37,951 nt of DNA from Clostridiales bacterium (GTDB lineage Bacteria > Bacillota > Clostridia > Lachnospirales > Lachnospiraceae): positions 1 through 37,951 of the forward strand of contig JAJPZY010000030.1 in NCBI GenBank assembly GCA_021204085.1, read 5' to 3'. Positions 1 to 7,168 of the stretch are shown here, in pieces. The translations under genes were made by a program, and so were the position numbers. How positions within the stretch are numbered: the first letter of the stretch is position 1; the number at the start of each line of letters is the position of its first letter. Below the pieces are notes generated by a model. The model was not told the origin of the DNA, searched no databases, and saw nothing but the letters and a program-made list of their open reading frames with translations.

Positions 1-3
1 TTT

Positions 4-54
4 TATCATAGAAGACCTAACATTTAAACTTTTACAGACTTTTTTTCATACTCC
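4..54. repeat. 51-bp terminal inverted repeat, left copy (probable IS end)
   Basis: Exact reverse complement of bases 37901-37951. The outer edge reads GGAGTATGAAAAAAAGTCTG going into the repeat, and the match breaks exactly where the integrase codons resume. Both copies sit at the ends of the window and each interrupts a gene, which is what the terminus of a multi-copy insertion sequence looks like when assembly stops inside it. The look of the end suggests an IS256-type element, but no transposase is in view, so the family is a guess. Confidence 0.6.
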
Positions 55-145
55 TATTGTAGGGCATAAGGGGCAAGGCGTGACAGAAACCGTATATACT
101 CATTTTGAAATAGAAGCCCTGTTAGATGCTATCAATAAAATTTAA
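55..145 (+). pseudogene. tyrosine recombinase/integrase, C-terminal fragment
   Basis: The last 30 codons of a tyrosine recombinase, read from base 56 to the TAA at 143-145. The frame gives GHKGQGVTETVYTHF, where the GH (His codon 65-67) and the Tyr (codon 95-97) match the conserved GH box and the nucleophilic tyrosine that joins to DNA. Everything upstream, including the Arg and HxxR catalytic residues, is missing because the frame runs into the 51-bp terminal repeat. The repeat happens to stay open in this frame, but its residues do not resemble the family. The gene is therefore interrupted, probably by an insertion sequence. It is the tail of an integrative element lying next to the 3' end of rpsI. 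Confidence 0.75.
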
Positions 146-160
146 CTTTTACAGAAAGAA

Positions 161-199
161 AGAACACATACTTCCCTACTGAGTACGTGTTCTCTTTTT
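161..199 (+). terminator. terminator after integrase fragment, probably bidirectional
   Basis: The 11-bp arm AGAACACATAC (161-171) pairs with GTACGTGTTCT (183-193) with one wobble, followed by CTTTTT. It ends the integrase reading frame. Read on the other strand it would also end the leftward fragment at 203. Confidence 0.7.
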
Positions 200-202
200 G
201 CT

Positions 203-470
203 CTATTTATTGATACCATGCCCCAACTCGATGTTTTTCTTCATTGTGCCCTCGGGGATGTTGTGTTCCTTAGCTAATTTCTGCACTGTTGACTGCGGTT
301 TTGCAGATGGATACGTTTTATCCATTTGCACTGTATATTGATTTTCACCCTGTCCACCATGCGCTTTCCTATCGTTGTCATACTGCATGGTATACAAATC
401 CGCTTTTTGGAAATCATTGAGATTTCTTCGCCCAAGCTGATTAGCACACGCCCATGCCCTATTTTTTATG
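203..470 (-). pseudogene. broken ParB/replication-like protein, C-terminal fragment
   Basis: An open frame with no credible start. The earliest start-like codon is a TTG at 397 that has no ribosome binding site, yet the frame runs on upstream and reads NQLGRRNL and GGQGENQYTV. Those motifs recall the C-terminal part of phage and plasmid ParB/replication-like proteins, which usually end in a helix-turn-helix; here the matching stretch is QKLAKEHNIPEGTMKK. The frame enters the 3' end of the upstream RHH gene one base out of phase, across the A6 tract before that gene's stop. A single-base slip there would join the two reading frames. The best reading is a remnant of a mobile-element gene that lost its N-terminus. 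The family call rests on motif memory only. Confidence 0.35.
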
Positions 471-878
471 TGACTTTCTGATAACGCTCCGGAGTTCCTG
501 CATCTTGTTTACATGAATACTCCTGCTGCCTGTAACGTCATTTATATAACCCTCTTTCAGAATAATAGTGTAATGCTTATTCATTCCCGTAATTTCCTCT
601 ACATGCATACTCTCTATCATGTCGCGGTATTTCTCGGCTACTTGCCACTTGTCTAACATCCTCCGGTGTTCTTCTGTGAAGCCCTCTTTCTTCTGTGCTA
701 ATTTGCTTTTCTCTTCGCTGAGATCGTCACAAACAAGCATATAGAGGTATTCATTTACGCTGATCTGCATACTCTCGGCGGCGGCTTTGATTCTGGCTTT
801 CTCGCCTTTGGGTACAGTTAAATTGATTCTGTCGTAATGCTCCCGGATGTGCTGATTTTTATATGCTGTCCTGCTCAT
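459..878 (-). CDS. ribbon-helix-helix (Arc/CopG-like) regulator of mobile element
   Basis: A 139-aa protein. Residues ~17-50, around RINLTVPKGEKARIKAAAES and then SVNEYLYMLV, match the beta-helix-helix pattern of Arc/MetJ-type DNA-binding proteins common on conjugative elements and plasmids. The rest is charged and helical (a Lys/Glu-rich stretch around residues 55-75) without a recognised domain. The start is ATG 878, behind GAGGG. Its promoter spacer holds a perfect 14-bp palindrome, with three 11-bp iterons just beyond. The arrangement suggests that the protein represses its own gene and may organise a replication, partition or transfer site. It lies between the integrase fragment and rpsI, and belongs to the inserted element rather than to the ribosomal operon. 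Confidence 0.6.
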   Translation of the reverse strand: MSRTAYKNQHIREHYDRINLTVPKGEKARIKAAAESMQISVNEYLYMLVCDDLSEEKSKLAQKKEGFTEEHRRMLDKWQVAEKYRDMIESMHVEEITGMNKHYTIILKEGYINDVTGSRSIHVNKMQELRSVIRKSHKK

Positions 879-918
879 ATTATGCCCTCATTCCATTATT
901 ATTTCTTTTCGTACTTCT

Positions 919-947
919 ATTATACAAAAGTCTTACGTAAGACACAA
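919..947 (-). promoter_or_regulatory. promoter of RHH gene with internal palindromic operator
   Basis: On the minus strand TTGTGT (942-947), a 17-base spacer and TATAAT (919-924). The spacer is almost filled by the perfect palindrome GTCTTACGTAAGAC (930-943). A site between -35 and -10 is typical of autorepression, and the RHH protein encoded just downstream is the obvious candidate. Confidence 0.6.
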
Positions 948-964
948 GAATTTTTATTTTTAAT

Positions 965-997
965 TTGTGTGCTACTTGTGTGCTATGTGTGTGCTAC
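965..997. repeat. three tandem 11-bp iterons
   Basis: TTGTGTGCTAC, TTGTGTGCTAT and GTGTGTGCTAC follow one another without a gap (965-975, 976-986, 987-997). The 11-base period puts the copies on the same face of the helix, as in iteron origins and RHH partition operators. They lie upstream of the RHH promoter. Confidence 0.75.
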
Positions 998-1050
998 AGC
1001 TCAAAATTTTTGGTATTTTTCAAGAATTTTCGGAAATGCAAAACATAAAG

Positions 1051-1088
1051 AAAACCCTTGAAAATACTGGATTCTCAAGGGTTTTTCT
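1051..1088 (-). terminator. rpsI terminator
   Basis: A 9-bp stem, AACCCTTGA (1053-1061) with TCAAGGGTT (1075-1083), has a T-rich tract on both strands. It lies just past the rpsI stop and closes the rplM-rpsI unit. Confidence 0.8.
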
Positions 1089-1110
1089 AGATTTTTTAAA
1101 TTGGTTTGAA

Positions 1111-1500
1111 TTATCGTTTTGAGAACTGAGGTGCGCGACGAGCCGCCTTGAGGCCGTATTTCTTACGCTCTTTCATTCTCGGGTCACGTGTGAGGTATCC
1201 GGCTTTCTTCAGCACCGGTCTGTACTCCTCATCTACAGTAAGCAGCGCACGTGCGATGCCGTGACGAACCGCACCTGCCTGTCCGGTATATCCGCCGCCC
1301 TTGACATTCACGTTAACGTCAAACTTATCAACGGTGTCTGTAGCAACCAACGGCTGACGAACGATGATCTTAAGCGTCTCAAAACCAAAGTAATCGTCGA
1401 TGTCTCTTTTATTGATCGTAATCTTTCCTGTGCCCGGTTTTAAATAAACTTTGGCAACAGATTTTTTTCTTCTTCCCGTTCCGTAATAATTATTCGCCAT
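1111..1500 (-). CDS. rpsI: 30S ribosomal protein S9
   Basis: A 129-aa small-subunit head protein whose C-terminal tail reaches the P-site tRNA. Full-length family match: [14 protein letters not shown] at the N-terminus, central [19 protein letters not shown], and the C-terminal tail ending FSKR. The start is ATG 1500 behind GGAGGGAACAGATC; an in-frame GTG at 1518 lies upstream of that ribosome binding site and is not used. It is co-transcribed with rplM, with 21 bases between the genes. Its 3' end abuts mobile-element debris. The rpsI 3' end is known as an integration site for tyrosine-recombinase elements in Firmicutes, but no duplicated attachment site was found here. Confidence 0.97.
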   Translation of the reverse strand: MANNYYGTGRRKKSVAKVYLKPGTGKITINKRDIDDYFGFETLKIIVRQPLVATDTVDKFDVNVNVKGGGYTGQAGAVRHGIARALLTVDEEYRPVLKKAGYLTRDPRMKERKKYGLKAARRAPQFSKR

Positions 1501-1521
1501 GATCTGTTCCCTCCTCACCGA

Positions 1522-1950
1522 TTAAAATGTCAAAACTTCAGGTTTCTGAGCCGCATGCTTGTGCTCCGGTCCGGCATATACAAACAGCTTTCTGTACATC
1601 TGTCTTCCCAGAGGTCCCTTCGGAAGCATACCCTTCACTGCATGCTCGATCACTCTCTCGGGATGCTTTGCAAGCATATCCTTGAGACTGGTCTCCTTCA
1701 GGCCGCCGATATAATCAGAATGATGATAATAAATCTTCTGATTCAGCTTCTTACCTGTTACTTTAATCTTCTCGGCATTGATCACGATCACGTAATCACC
1801 GGTATCAATATGCGGGGTGTAGATCGGCTTATGCTTTCCTCTTAAAATTTTTGCGATCTCAGCAGACAAGCGACCTAATGTATATCCTGTAGCGTCTACT
1901 ACATACCATTTTCTGTCAATGGCTTCATTTTTTGCCATGAATGTATCCAT
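1522..1950 (-). CDS. rplM: 50S ribosomal protein L13
   Basis: A 142-aa early-assembling large-subunit protein, the same length as the E. coli protein. Motifs include [44 protein letters not shown] and [14 protein letters not shown]. The start is ATG 1950 with AAGGAGG eight bases upstream. It is the first gene of a two-gene unit with rpsI and has its own consensus promoter at 2206-2234. The ~250-base leader is long enough to hold an autoregulatory L13-type leader structure. Confidence 0.98.
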   Translation of the reverse strand: MDTFMAKNEAIDRKWYVVDATGYTLGRLSAEIAKILRGKHKPIYTPHIDTGDYVIVINAEKIKVTGKKLNQKIYYHHSDYIGGLKETSLKDMLAKHPERVIEHAVKGMLPKGPLGRQMYRKLFVYAGPEHKHAAQKPEVLTF

Positions 1951-2205
1951 TGCGTGTTCCTCCTTGAATAAACTTATCTGATCCTGCTCAAAAGAGATGT
2001 CCGGTCACTTCCGCCTCAGATCATAAAATAGGATTATGTGCCGCATTCTCTGCGTTTTCTTCCCAGACCTGTGGAGATTGCCTGAAAAAAATCGCCGACT
2101 TCCGGATCCCACCCCGGTGTCTGAGATCTGCGCTGCACAAACTCTCAATCATTTTGCCGTGCAAACTTATAAACACAACAAAAACACGTCTTGTCAGACC
2201 TAGAT
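1951..2205 (-). promoter_or_regulatory. rplM 5' leader (possible L13 leader)
   Basis: About 250 bases lie between the predicted transcription start and the rplM start, with no open frame. Firmicutes rplM mRNAs often carry an autoregulatory L13 leader. I could not fold this leader with confidence, so its function is inferred from position and length only. Confidence 0.35.
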
Positions 2206-2234
2206 ATTGTATTACAGGTGGTTTTCTGTGTCAA
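2206..2234 (-). promoter_or_regulatory. rplM-rpsI promoter
   Basis: On the minus strand TTGACA (2229-2234), a 17-base spacer and TACAAT (2206-2211), near-consensus for sigma-A. It sits just beyond the truA stop, so rplM-rpsI has its own start rather than depending on read-through. Confidence 0.8.
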
Positions 2235-2267
2235 GGTGTTTTTTTCATGTTTTTTCTAAACCTGTTA

Positions 2268-3005
2268 CTATATATACTCAATCCCGATCATCGTAAGCCC
2301 GCACGCCGGCGCCGTCGGTCCCGCAACCGCGCGGTCCCGCGCTTCCAAAATCCGGAGTATTTCCTCCGGCTCCATCTGCCCCGCGCCGATGGGAATCAGC
2401 GTCCCTGCGATAATCCGCACCATATTATAGAGAAACCCGCTGCCGCAGATACGGATGGTGATAATATCATCTTCTCTGCTTACATCGCAGGTATAAATAG
2501 TCCGCACTGTGGTCTTTGCCTCCGTCCCCACGGAGCAGAAACTTTTGAAATCATGCGTCCCCTCAAGCAGCTGCGCAGCCTCCTGCATTCGATCAACATC
2601 CAATGCGTAATGATAAAAATACGTATCCAGCCGTCTTGTGGGCAGGGGAAATGTTCGGTTTAAGATCCGATACTCATAGGTTTTCCTGCTGTCGCAGTGC
2701 CGCGGATGCCAGTCCCGATCCACCTCACAGGACTCCTGAATCACAATATCTGCCGGCAGTCTCTGATTGAGAGCAAAAGAAATCTTCTCCGCCGGAATAC
2801 GGGTTTTCGTGTCAAAGATTGCCATATTGCCCAGGGAATGAACGCCCGCGTCTGTCCGGCTGGCGCCGTCCACACGGATGGGCTCTCCCAGCAGATCTGT
2901 CAGAGCCTGATTTAATTTTTCCTCAATGGTCACACCGTTCGGCTGTATCTGCCAGCCATGGTAATTGGTGCCGTCATAGGAAACCACCAGTTTAATTCTC
3001 TTCAT
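2268..3005 (-). CDS. truA: tRNA pseudouridine(38-40) synthase TruA
   Basis: A 245-aa enzyme that isomerises uridines 38-40 in the anticodon stem-loop of tRNAs. The catalytic aspartate is D52 in GASRTDAGVHSLGN. Other family marks are NYHGWQIQPN near the N-terminus, YEYRILN in the middle and FLYNMVRIIAGTLI near the C-terminus. Its length is normal for the family. The start is ATG 3005, with only a weak ribosome binding site. It sits 169 bases downstream of ecfT, in the standard Firmicutes order ecfA-ecfT-truA-rplM-rpsI. Confidence 0.96.
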   Translation of the reverse strand: MKRIKLVVSYDGTNYHGWQIQPNGVTIEEKLNQALTDLLGEPIRVDGASRTDAGVHSLGNMAIFDTKTRIPAEKISFALNQRLPADIVIQESCEVDRDWHPRHCDSRKTYEYRILNRTFPLPTRRLDTYFYHYALDVDRMQEAAQLLEGTHDFKSFCSVGTEAKTTVRTIYTCDVSREDDIITIRICGSGFLYNMVRIIAGTLIPIGAGQMEPEEILRILEARDRAVAGPTAPACGLTMIGIEYI

Positions 3006-3174
3006 AATAATTCTTCACCGCCATACATTACGCTTCCATCATCCGCACACATGAAACTGCCCGGATGCTCACATCTCCATTCCCGTATTTGTCAGATATC
3101 TGATCTGACGGTCCAACTTTTTCTAAATTGTGCACGTACGAAAGTAAAAACAGATGCCCTACAAAGCGACCAGC

Positions 3175-3996
3175 CTATACTCCCCACACTGTCAGATACA
3201 GCACACGCACCACAATCACGGCAGCCAGAAATGCAAACACAATCCCATACGCGACAAAGTCCCGCCGTTCATACTTCAACGGTTTCATCTTCGTCCTGCC
3301 CTCGCCGCCCCGGTAGCATCGTGCTTCCATCGCCAGTGAGAGGTCGTTCGCCCGGCGGAATGCGGAGACAAACAGCGGCACCAGGATCGGAATCAGGCTT
3401 TTTACCCTCTGAATCAGATTTCCTTCCTCAAAATCAGCGCCCCGCGCCATCTGCGCTTTTTTCACCTTATCCGCTTCCTCCCCGAGGATTGGGATAAACC
3501 GCAGCGCAATGGACATCATCATCGCGATCTCATGAATCGGAATATGTATCCTGTTTAAAAACCGCAGGCCGGTCTCAATCCCGTCTGTCAGACGGTTCGG
3601 CGACGTCGTCAACGTCATCACGGAAGTACCCACAACCAGAAACACCAGACGAAGGCTGTAGTAAACCGCCTTCCGCACGCCCGTGCCGGTAATGCAGAGG
3701 ATCCCCCATTGGATAAGGATATCGTCTCCTTTTGTAAAAAACAGGTTGCAGACAGCGGTGATCACAACAAGCACCCAGATGGCCCGCACTCCCTTCAGCA
3801 TCAGAAGAAACGGCACATCCGACAGAGCGATTGCCGCGGCCAGAAATACGGTCACCAATACCCAGCCGACCGGACCGTTTACCAGAAACAGCGCCACAAT
3901 ATACAAAATAGTAGAAAACAATTTTACGCGCGGATCCAGTCGATGAATCACGGAATCCGCAGGATAAAACTGTCCGAGTGTGATATCTTTCAGCAT
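3175..3996 (-). CDS. ecfT: ECF transporter transmembrane protein EcfT
   Basis: A 273-aa membrane scaffold of the energy-coupling-factor vitamin importer, linking substrate-binding S proteins to the EcfA ATPases. Several membrane segments occur in the first ~140 residues and a last one at the C-terminus. The cytoplasmic coupling helices carry the two Ala-Arg-X motifs, MARGADF and MEARCYRGGEGRT, that dock in the ATPase grooves. The start ATG overlaps the stop of the fused EcfA gene by 7 bases, so the two are translationally coupled. No S component is encoded in the window, which fits a shared group II module used by several distant S proteins. Confidence 0.95.
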   Translation of the reverse strand: MLKDITLGQFYPADSVIHRLDPRVKLFSTILYIVALFLVNGPVGWVLVTVFLAAAIALSDVPFLLMLKGVRAIWVLVVITAVCNLFFTKGDDILIQWGILCITGTGVRKAVYYSLRLVFLVVGTSVMTLTTSPNRLTDGIETGLRFLNRIHIPIHEIAMMMSIALRFIPILGEEADKVKKAQMARGADFEEGNLIQRVKSLIPILVPLFVSAFRRANDLSLAMEARCYRGGEGRTKMKPLKYERRDFVAYGIVFAFLAAVIVVRVLYLTVWGV

Positions 3997-5894
3997 AATC
4001 TCTCAATCTCTCTCTTTGCTTCTTCCAGAGTCGTTACTGATGAGGAAACGGAATACCCGCGCCTGGCCAGTTCCGTCAACAGATACATTACCTGCGGCGC
4101 AGCCAGAGATGCCTTCTCAAGTTCCGGAATGCGGGTGAAGATTTCCGATGGCTGTCCCTCCATCAAAATCTCTCCGTGATTCATTACAACAATTCGATTT
4201 ACATATTCCGCCACATCTTCCATGCTGTGGGAAACCAGCAGCACCGTAATGTGCAGATTCTCATGCAGCTCCCGGATTAGTCCGAAGAGCTCATCTCTTC
4301 CCCCGGGATCCAGCCCGGCCGTCGGTTCATCAAGAACCAGGACAGACGGATTCATGGCAATCACGCCCGCAATCGCCGCGCGGCGCTTCTGTCCGCCCGA
4401 AAGTTCAAACGGGGACATCTCCCAGCATTCTTCCGGAAGCTTTACCTGCCCTAATGCCTCCCGCGCAGCAAAAAGCGCTTCCTCCTCGGACATTCCCTGA
4501 TTTTTCGGTCCGAACGCCACATCCTTTAAAACAGTCTCCTCAAAAAGCTGATATTCCGGGTATTGGAAAACCAGTCCGACCTTTCCCCGCAGTGCGCGAA
4601 GGGAAAAATCCGGGGCGCCGATGTCCTGCCCCTCATAATATACCCTACCCTCGTCTGCTTTTAACAGACCGTTGAAAAGCTGGATCATTGTAGATTTTCC
4701 GGATCCGGTATGCCCGATGATTCCGATAAAATCCTCCTCATAAACAGTGAGATTTATATTTTTCAGGACCGGCGTTTTCTTCTGTCCGCTTCCGCCGTAG
4801 GAATACGAAACGTCCTCCAGACGGAGCTTTTCCTTTCTCGCCTCCTGCCGCTCAGCGATTTTCCTCAAGCCATCGGATTCATCCTCCGGAACCTCACGAA
4901 ACATCCGCTCCTTATCTTCAAATCCTTTTCTCTCATCTATTTCAGGAAATTCCGTTGCTTTCTGTTCATTTGCAGCCAGCATTGCGCCACTTATCTGCGC
5001 AGTATCTCCCTGTCCGGTACTCCGGCCCGGAACATCCCCCCGTCTCAGGCATTCTGCCAGAGCATCCGCCAGTTCTGACCGGTTCAAAATCCCCTTCGGA
5101 AGCGGGTACCCGTCCTCCCGCAATTCATATGCCAGCCTTGTCATCTGCGGCACATCCATTCCATGACTTTTCAGTTCATCCACACGCGAAAAAATCTCGC
5201 GCGGCGTCCCCTGCATGGCCACTCGCCCGCGCTCCAGAACGAAAACAAAGTCCGCATCGGCCGCCTCTTCCATGTAATGTGTGATGAGAATAATCGTCAC
5301 CCCATCTTCCCGGTTGAGCCTGTGAGCGGTCTTTAAAACCTCACGCCGTCCGCTGGGATCCAGCATTGCCGTAGATTCGTCCATAATAATACATTGCGGA
5401 TGCATGGCTACAACGCTGGCCACCGCCACCCGCTGCTTCTGGCCTCCGGAAAGCTTATTCGGCGAGTGGTGACGATATTCCGACATACCAACCGCATCCA
5501 GGCTTTCTGTCACCCGCTCGCAGATCTCTTCCGTGGGAATTCCCAGATTCTCCGGACCGAACGCCACGTCTTCCTCCACCACACCGGCCACGATCTGATT
5601 GTCCGGATTCTGAAAAATCATACCAGCGGATTGACGGATCTTCCAGGTTTCCTGCACATCCCCGACATTTCTCCCATCTACCACAAGAGTGCCCTCCGTG
5701 GGGGTGAGGAGAACATTCAGATGCTTGGCAAATGTAGACTTTCCGGATCCGTTCCGCCCGAGTACTGCAATAAACTGTCCCACCTGAACTTCCAGATCAA
5801 TGCCGTCGAGGGCAGTCACCTCTCCGATCACCTGCCCCTCCTCATCTCTTTTCGCAAACCGATGTTTCAAATTCTTTGCCGTGATAAAAGCCAT
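3990..5894 (-). CDS. ecfA1A2: single-chain EcfA1-EcfA2 ECF transporter ATPase fusion
   Basis: A 634-aa protein that carries both energy-coupling-factor ATPases on one chain. The first half (~1-285) has Walker A GRNGSGKS (46-53), signature LSGGQKQ (148-154) and the EcfA1-type Walker B IIMDESTAMLDP. A polar, charged linker of ~70 residues (~286-354) follows. The second half (~355-634) has GHTGSGKST (394-402), LSGGQKRR (498-505) and the EcfA2-type LVLDEPTAGLDP. Both ATP sites look intact. In most Firmicutes these are two adjacent genes. No stop, start or ribosome binding site was seen in the linker. The start is ATG 5894, five bases after AGGAAGAG; upstream codons overlap the trmL stop. Role: heteromeric ATPase that powers vitamin uptake with EcfT. 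Confidence 0.93.
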   Translation of the reverse strand: MAFITAKNLKHRFAKRDEEGQVIGEVTALDGIDLEVQVGQFIAVLGRNGSGKSTFAKHLNVLLTPTEGTLVVDGRNVGDVQETWKIRQSAGMIFQNPDNQIVAGVVEEDVAFGPENLGIPTEEICERVTESLDAVGMSEYRHHSPNKLSGGQKQRVAVASVVAMHPQCIIMDESTAMLDPSGRREVLKTAHRLNREDGVTIILITHYMEEAADADFVFVLERGRVAMQGTPREIFSRVDELKSHGMDVPQMTRLAYELREDGYPLPKGILNRSELADALAECLRRGDVPGRSTGQGDTAQISGAMLAANEQKATEFPEIDERKGFEDKERMFREVPEDESDGLRKIAERQEARKEKLRLEDVSYSYGGSGQKKTPVLKNINLTVYEEDFIGIIGHTGSGKSTMIQLFNGLLKADEGRVYYEGQDIGAPDFSLRALRGKVGLVFQYPEYQLFEETVLKDVAFGPKNQGMSEEEALFAAREALGQVKLPEECWEMSPFELSGGQKRRAAIAGVIAMNPSVLVLDEPTAGLDPGGRDELFGLIRELHENLHITVLLVSHSMEDVAEYVNRIVVMNHGEILMEGQPSEIFTRIPELEKASLAAPQVMYLLTELARRGYSVSSSVTTLEEAKREIERLC

Positions 5895-5919
5895 ATTTCT
5901 CTTCCTGTTCCAAATAAAC

Positions 5920-6426
5920 TCATTGGATATAGTCTTCATACTTTGTCAGATGTCCCGTCAGCTGCATCTGGGAAAACTGATTCTGGCGAAGCGCCTCATA
6001 GAGCACCACCGCCACGGAATTTCCCAGATTCAATGAACGTATATCGTTCATCATCGGAATCCGTACACATCGTTCCCGGTTATACGCCAGAAGTTCCTCC
6101 GGGATTCCGGCGCTTTCCTTGCCGAACATGATATAACAATCCTCCTCGTAGGATACCTCCGTGTAAACCCGCTGTCCCTTGGTGGTCGCCATATAAATCT
6201 TTGCTCCGGGGTTTTTTCTCAGAAAATCTTCATAATTAATATATGTCGTAACATCCAGATCCTTCCAGTAATCCATCCCCGCCCGCCGCAGCGCTTTCTC
6301 CGTAAGCTGAAAGCCAAGCGACTCGATCAGGTGCAGCCGCGTTCCGGTCGCCACACATGTTCTGCCGATATTCCCGGTATTTGCCGGAATCTCCGGCTCA
6401 TATAATACAATATTTAAGTTCGCCAT
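5920..6426 (-). CDS. trmL: tRNA (cytidine/uridine(34)-2'-O)-methyltransferase TrmL
   Basis: A 168-aa SPOUT methyltransferase that modifies the wobble ribose of tRNA-Leu. It has the N-terminal NIVLYEPEIPANTGNIGRTC and the SAM-binding trefoil knot motifs FGKESAGIPEELL and IPMMNDIRSLNLGNSVAV. Its size is normal for this small SpoU subfamily. The start is ATG 6426 behind GGGAGGATAAAG, preferred over the ATG at 6504, whose extra 26 residues are unlike the family. It lies upstream of the ECF genes in place of the rplQ gene often found there. Confidence 0.94.
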   Translation of the reverse strand: MANLNIVLYEPEIPANTGNIGRTCVATGTRLHLIESLGFQLTEKALRRAGMDYWKDLDVTTYINYEDFLRKNPGAKIYMATTKGQRVYTEVSYEEDCYIMFGKESAGIPEELLAYNRERCVRIPMMNDIRSLNLGNSVAVVLYEALRQNQFSQMQLTGHLTKYEDYIQ

Positions 6427-6490
6427 CTTTATCCTCCCTGATTCCGGCACAGTCTCAATAAATCCGACCTTTCTGCACGGCACATTGCCT

Positions 6491-7078
6491 TCACTTATTT
6501 GCAATGCACCTGCGAAGCGGCTCCAGAAAAAGTCTCCTGTCTCCGTTTATCACCACACGGTCATTTCCCGCTGTCGCCCTTCCGATCACTGCAGCCGGAA
6601 TCCCGGCTTCGCGCAGGCGCTGTGCAATCCTGCTTCCGTTTCCAGCCGACAACAGAAGGCTGCCGCCCGACAGCATCCGGTACGGATCAATGTCATAATA
6701 ATTGCAGATTTCCACCGTCTCCTGACGAATCGGAATCTGTTTCATAAAAATCTCCAGCCCGACGCCGGCATGCTGCGCAAACTCCCAGAGACCCCCATAT
6801 ACGCCGCCTTCCGACAACTCCATCATGGCAGTCGCCCGCTCGCATAACGGCAGCCTCTTCTCCGAACAAGCCTCCGCTTCCGGCAGTACTGATAGAAATT
6901 GTTCAAACCCAATGGCTTCTTCGAGCATAAAAGAGGGAAAACGCTTCAAAAGCTCCTGCTTTTTCTGCCCGGCAATCTGCACCGTTCCCTCCAGCCCGGC
7001 CCATTTTGTCATGACAATGTCATCGCCCGGTTGTACGGCTCCTGTAAATATTCGCGAATAAACCACTTTCGTTTCCAT
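6491..7078 (-). CDS. AIR synthase-related (PurM/HypE C-terminal-like) protein, lacking N-domain
   Basis: 195 aa resembling the C-terminal half of PurM/HypE/SelD-type proteins. QPGDDIVMTKWAGLEG opens the region, SEGGVYGGLWEFA follows, and GGSLLLSAG matches the glycine-rich loop near the end. Relatives in Lachnospiraceae are, as I recall, about 330 aa with an N-terminal ATP-binding half. That half is absent here, since stops and the end of the vanW-type gene lie just upstream. The start is ATG 7078 behind AAAAGGATATTGAA; the ATG at 7099 has no ribosome binding site. It is either a free-standing domain or a gene that lost its 5' half. The biochemical role is unknown. Confidence 0.65.
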   Translation of the reverse strand: METKVVYSRIFTGAVQPGDDIVMTKWAGLEGTVQIAGQKKQELLKRFPSFMLEEAIGFEQFLSVLPEAEACSEKRLPLCERATAMMELSEGGVYGGLWEFAQHAGVGLEIFMKQIPIRQETVEICNYYDIDPYRMLSGGSLLLSAGNGSRIAQRLREAGIPAAVIGRATAGNDRVVINGDRRLFLEPLRRCIANK

Positions 7079-7168
7079 TTCAATATCCTTTTCACACATA
7101 GAGGCTGCCCGATACCAGGCAGCCCCGCTACGTCTTCATATTTGCAAAGCTTTTTTTGCTCCTGCGTT

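Noticed and set aside
2085-2105. Apparent terminator in the rplM leader (CCGGAAGTCGG next to a T run on the minus strand)
   Set aside because: The arms do not pair as an inverted repeat when checked base by base.
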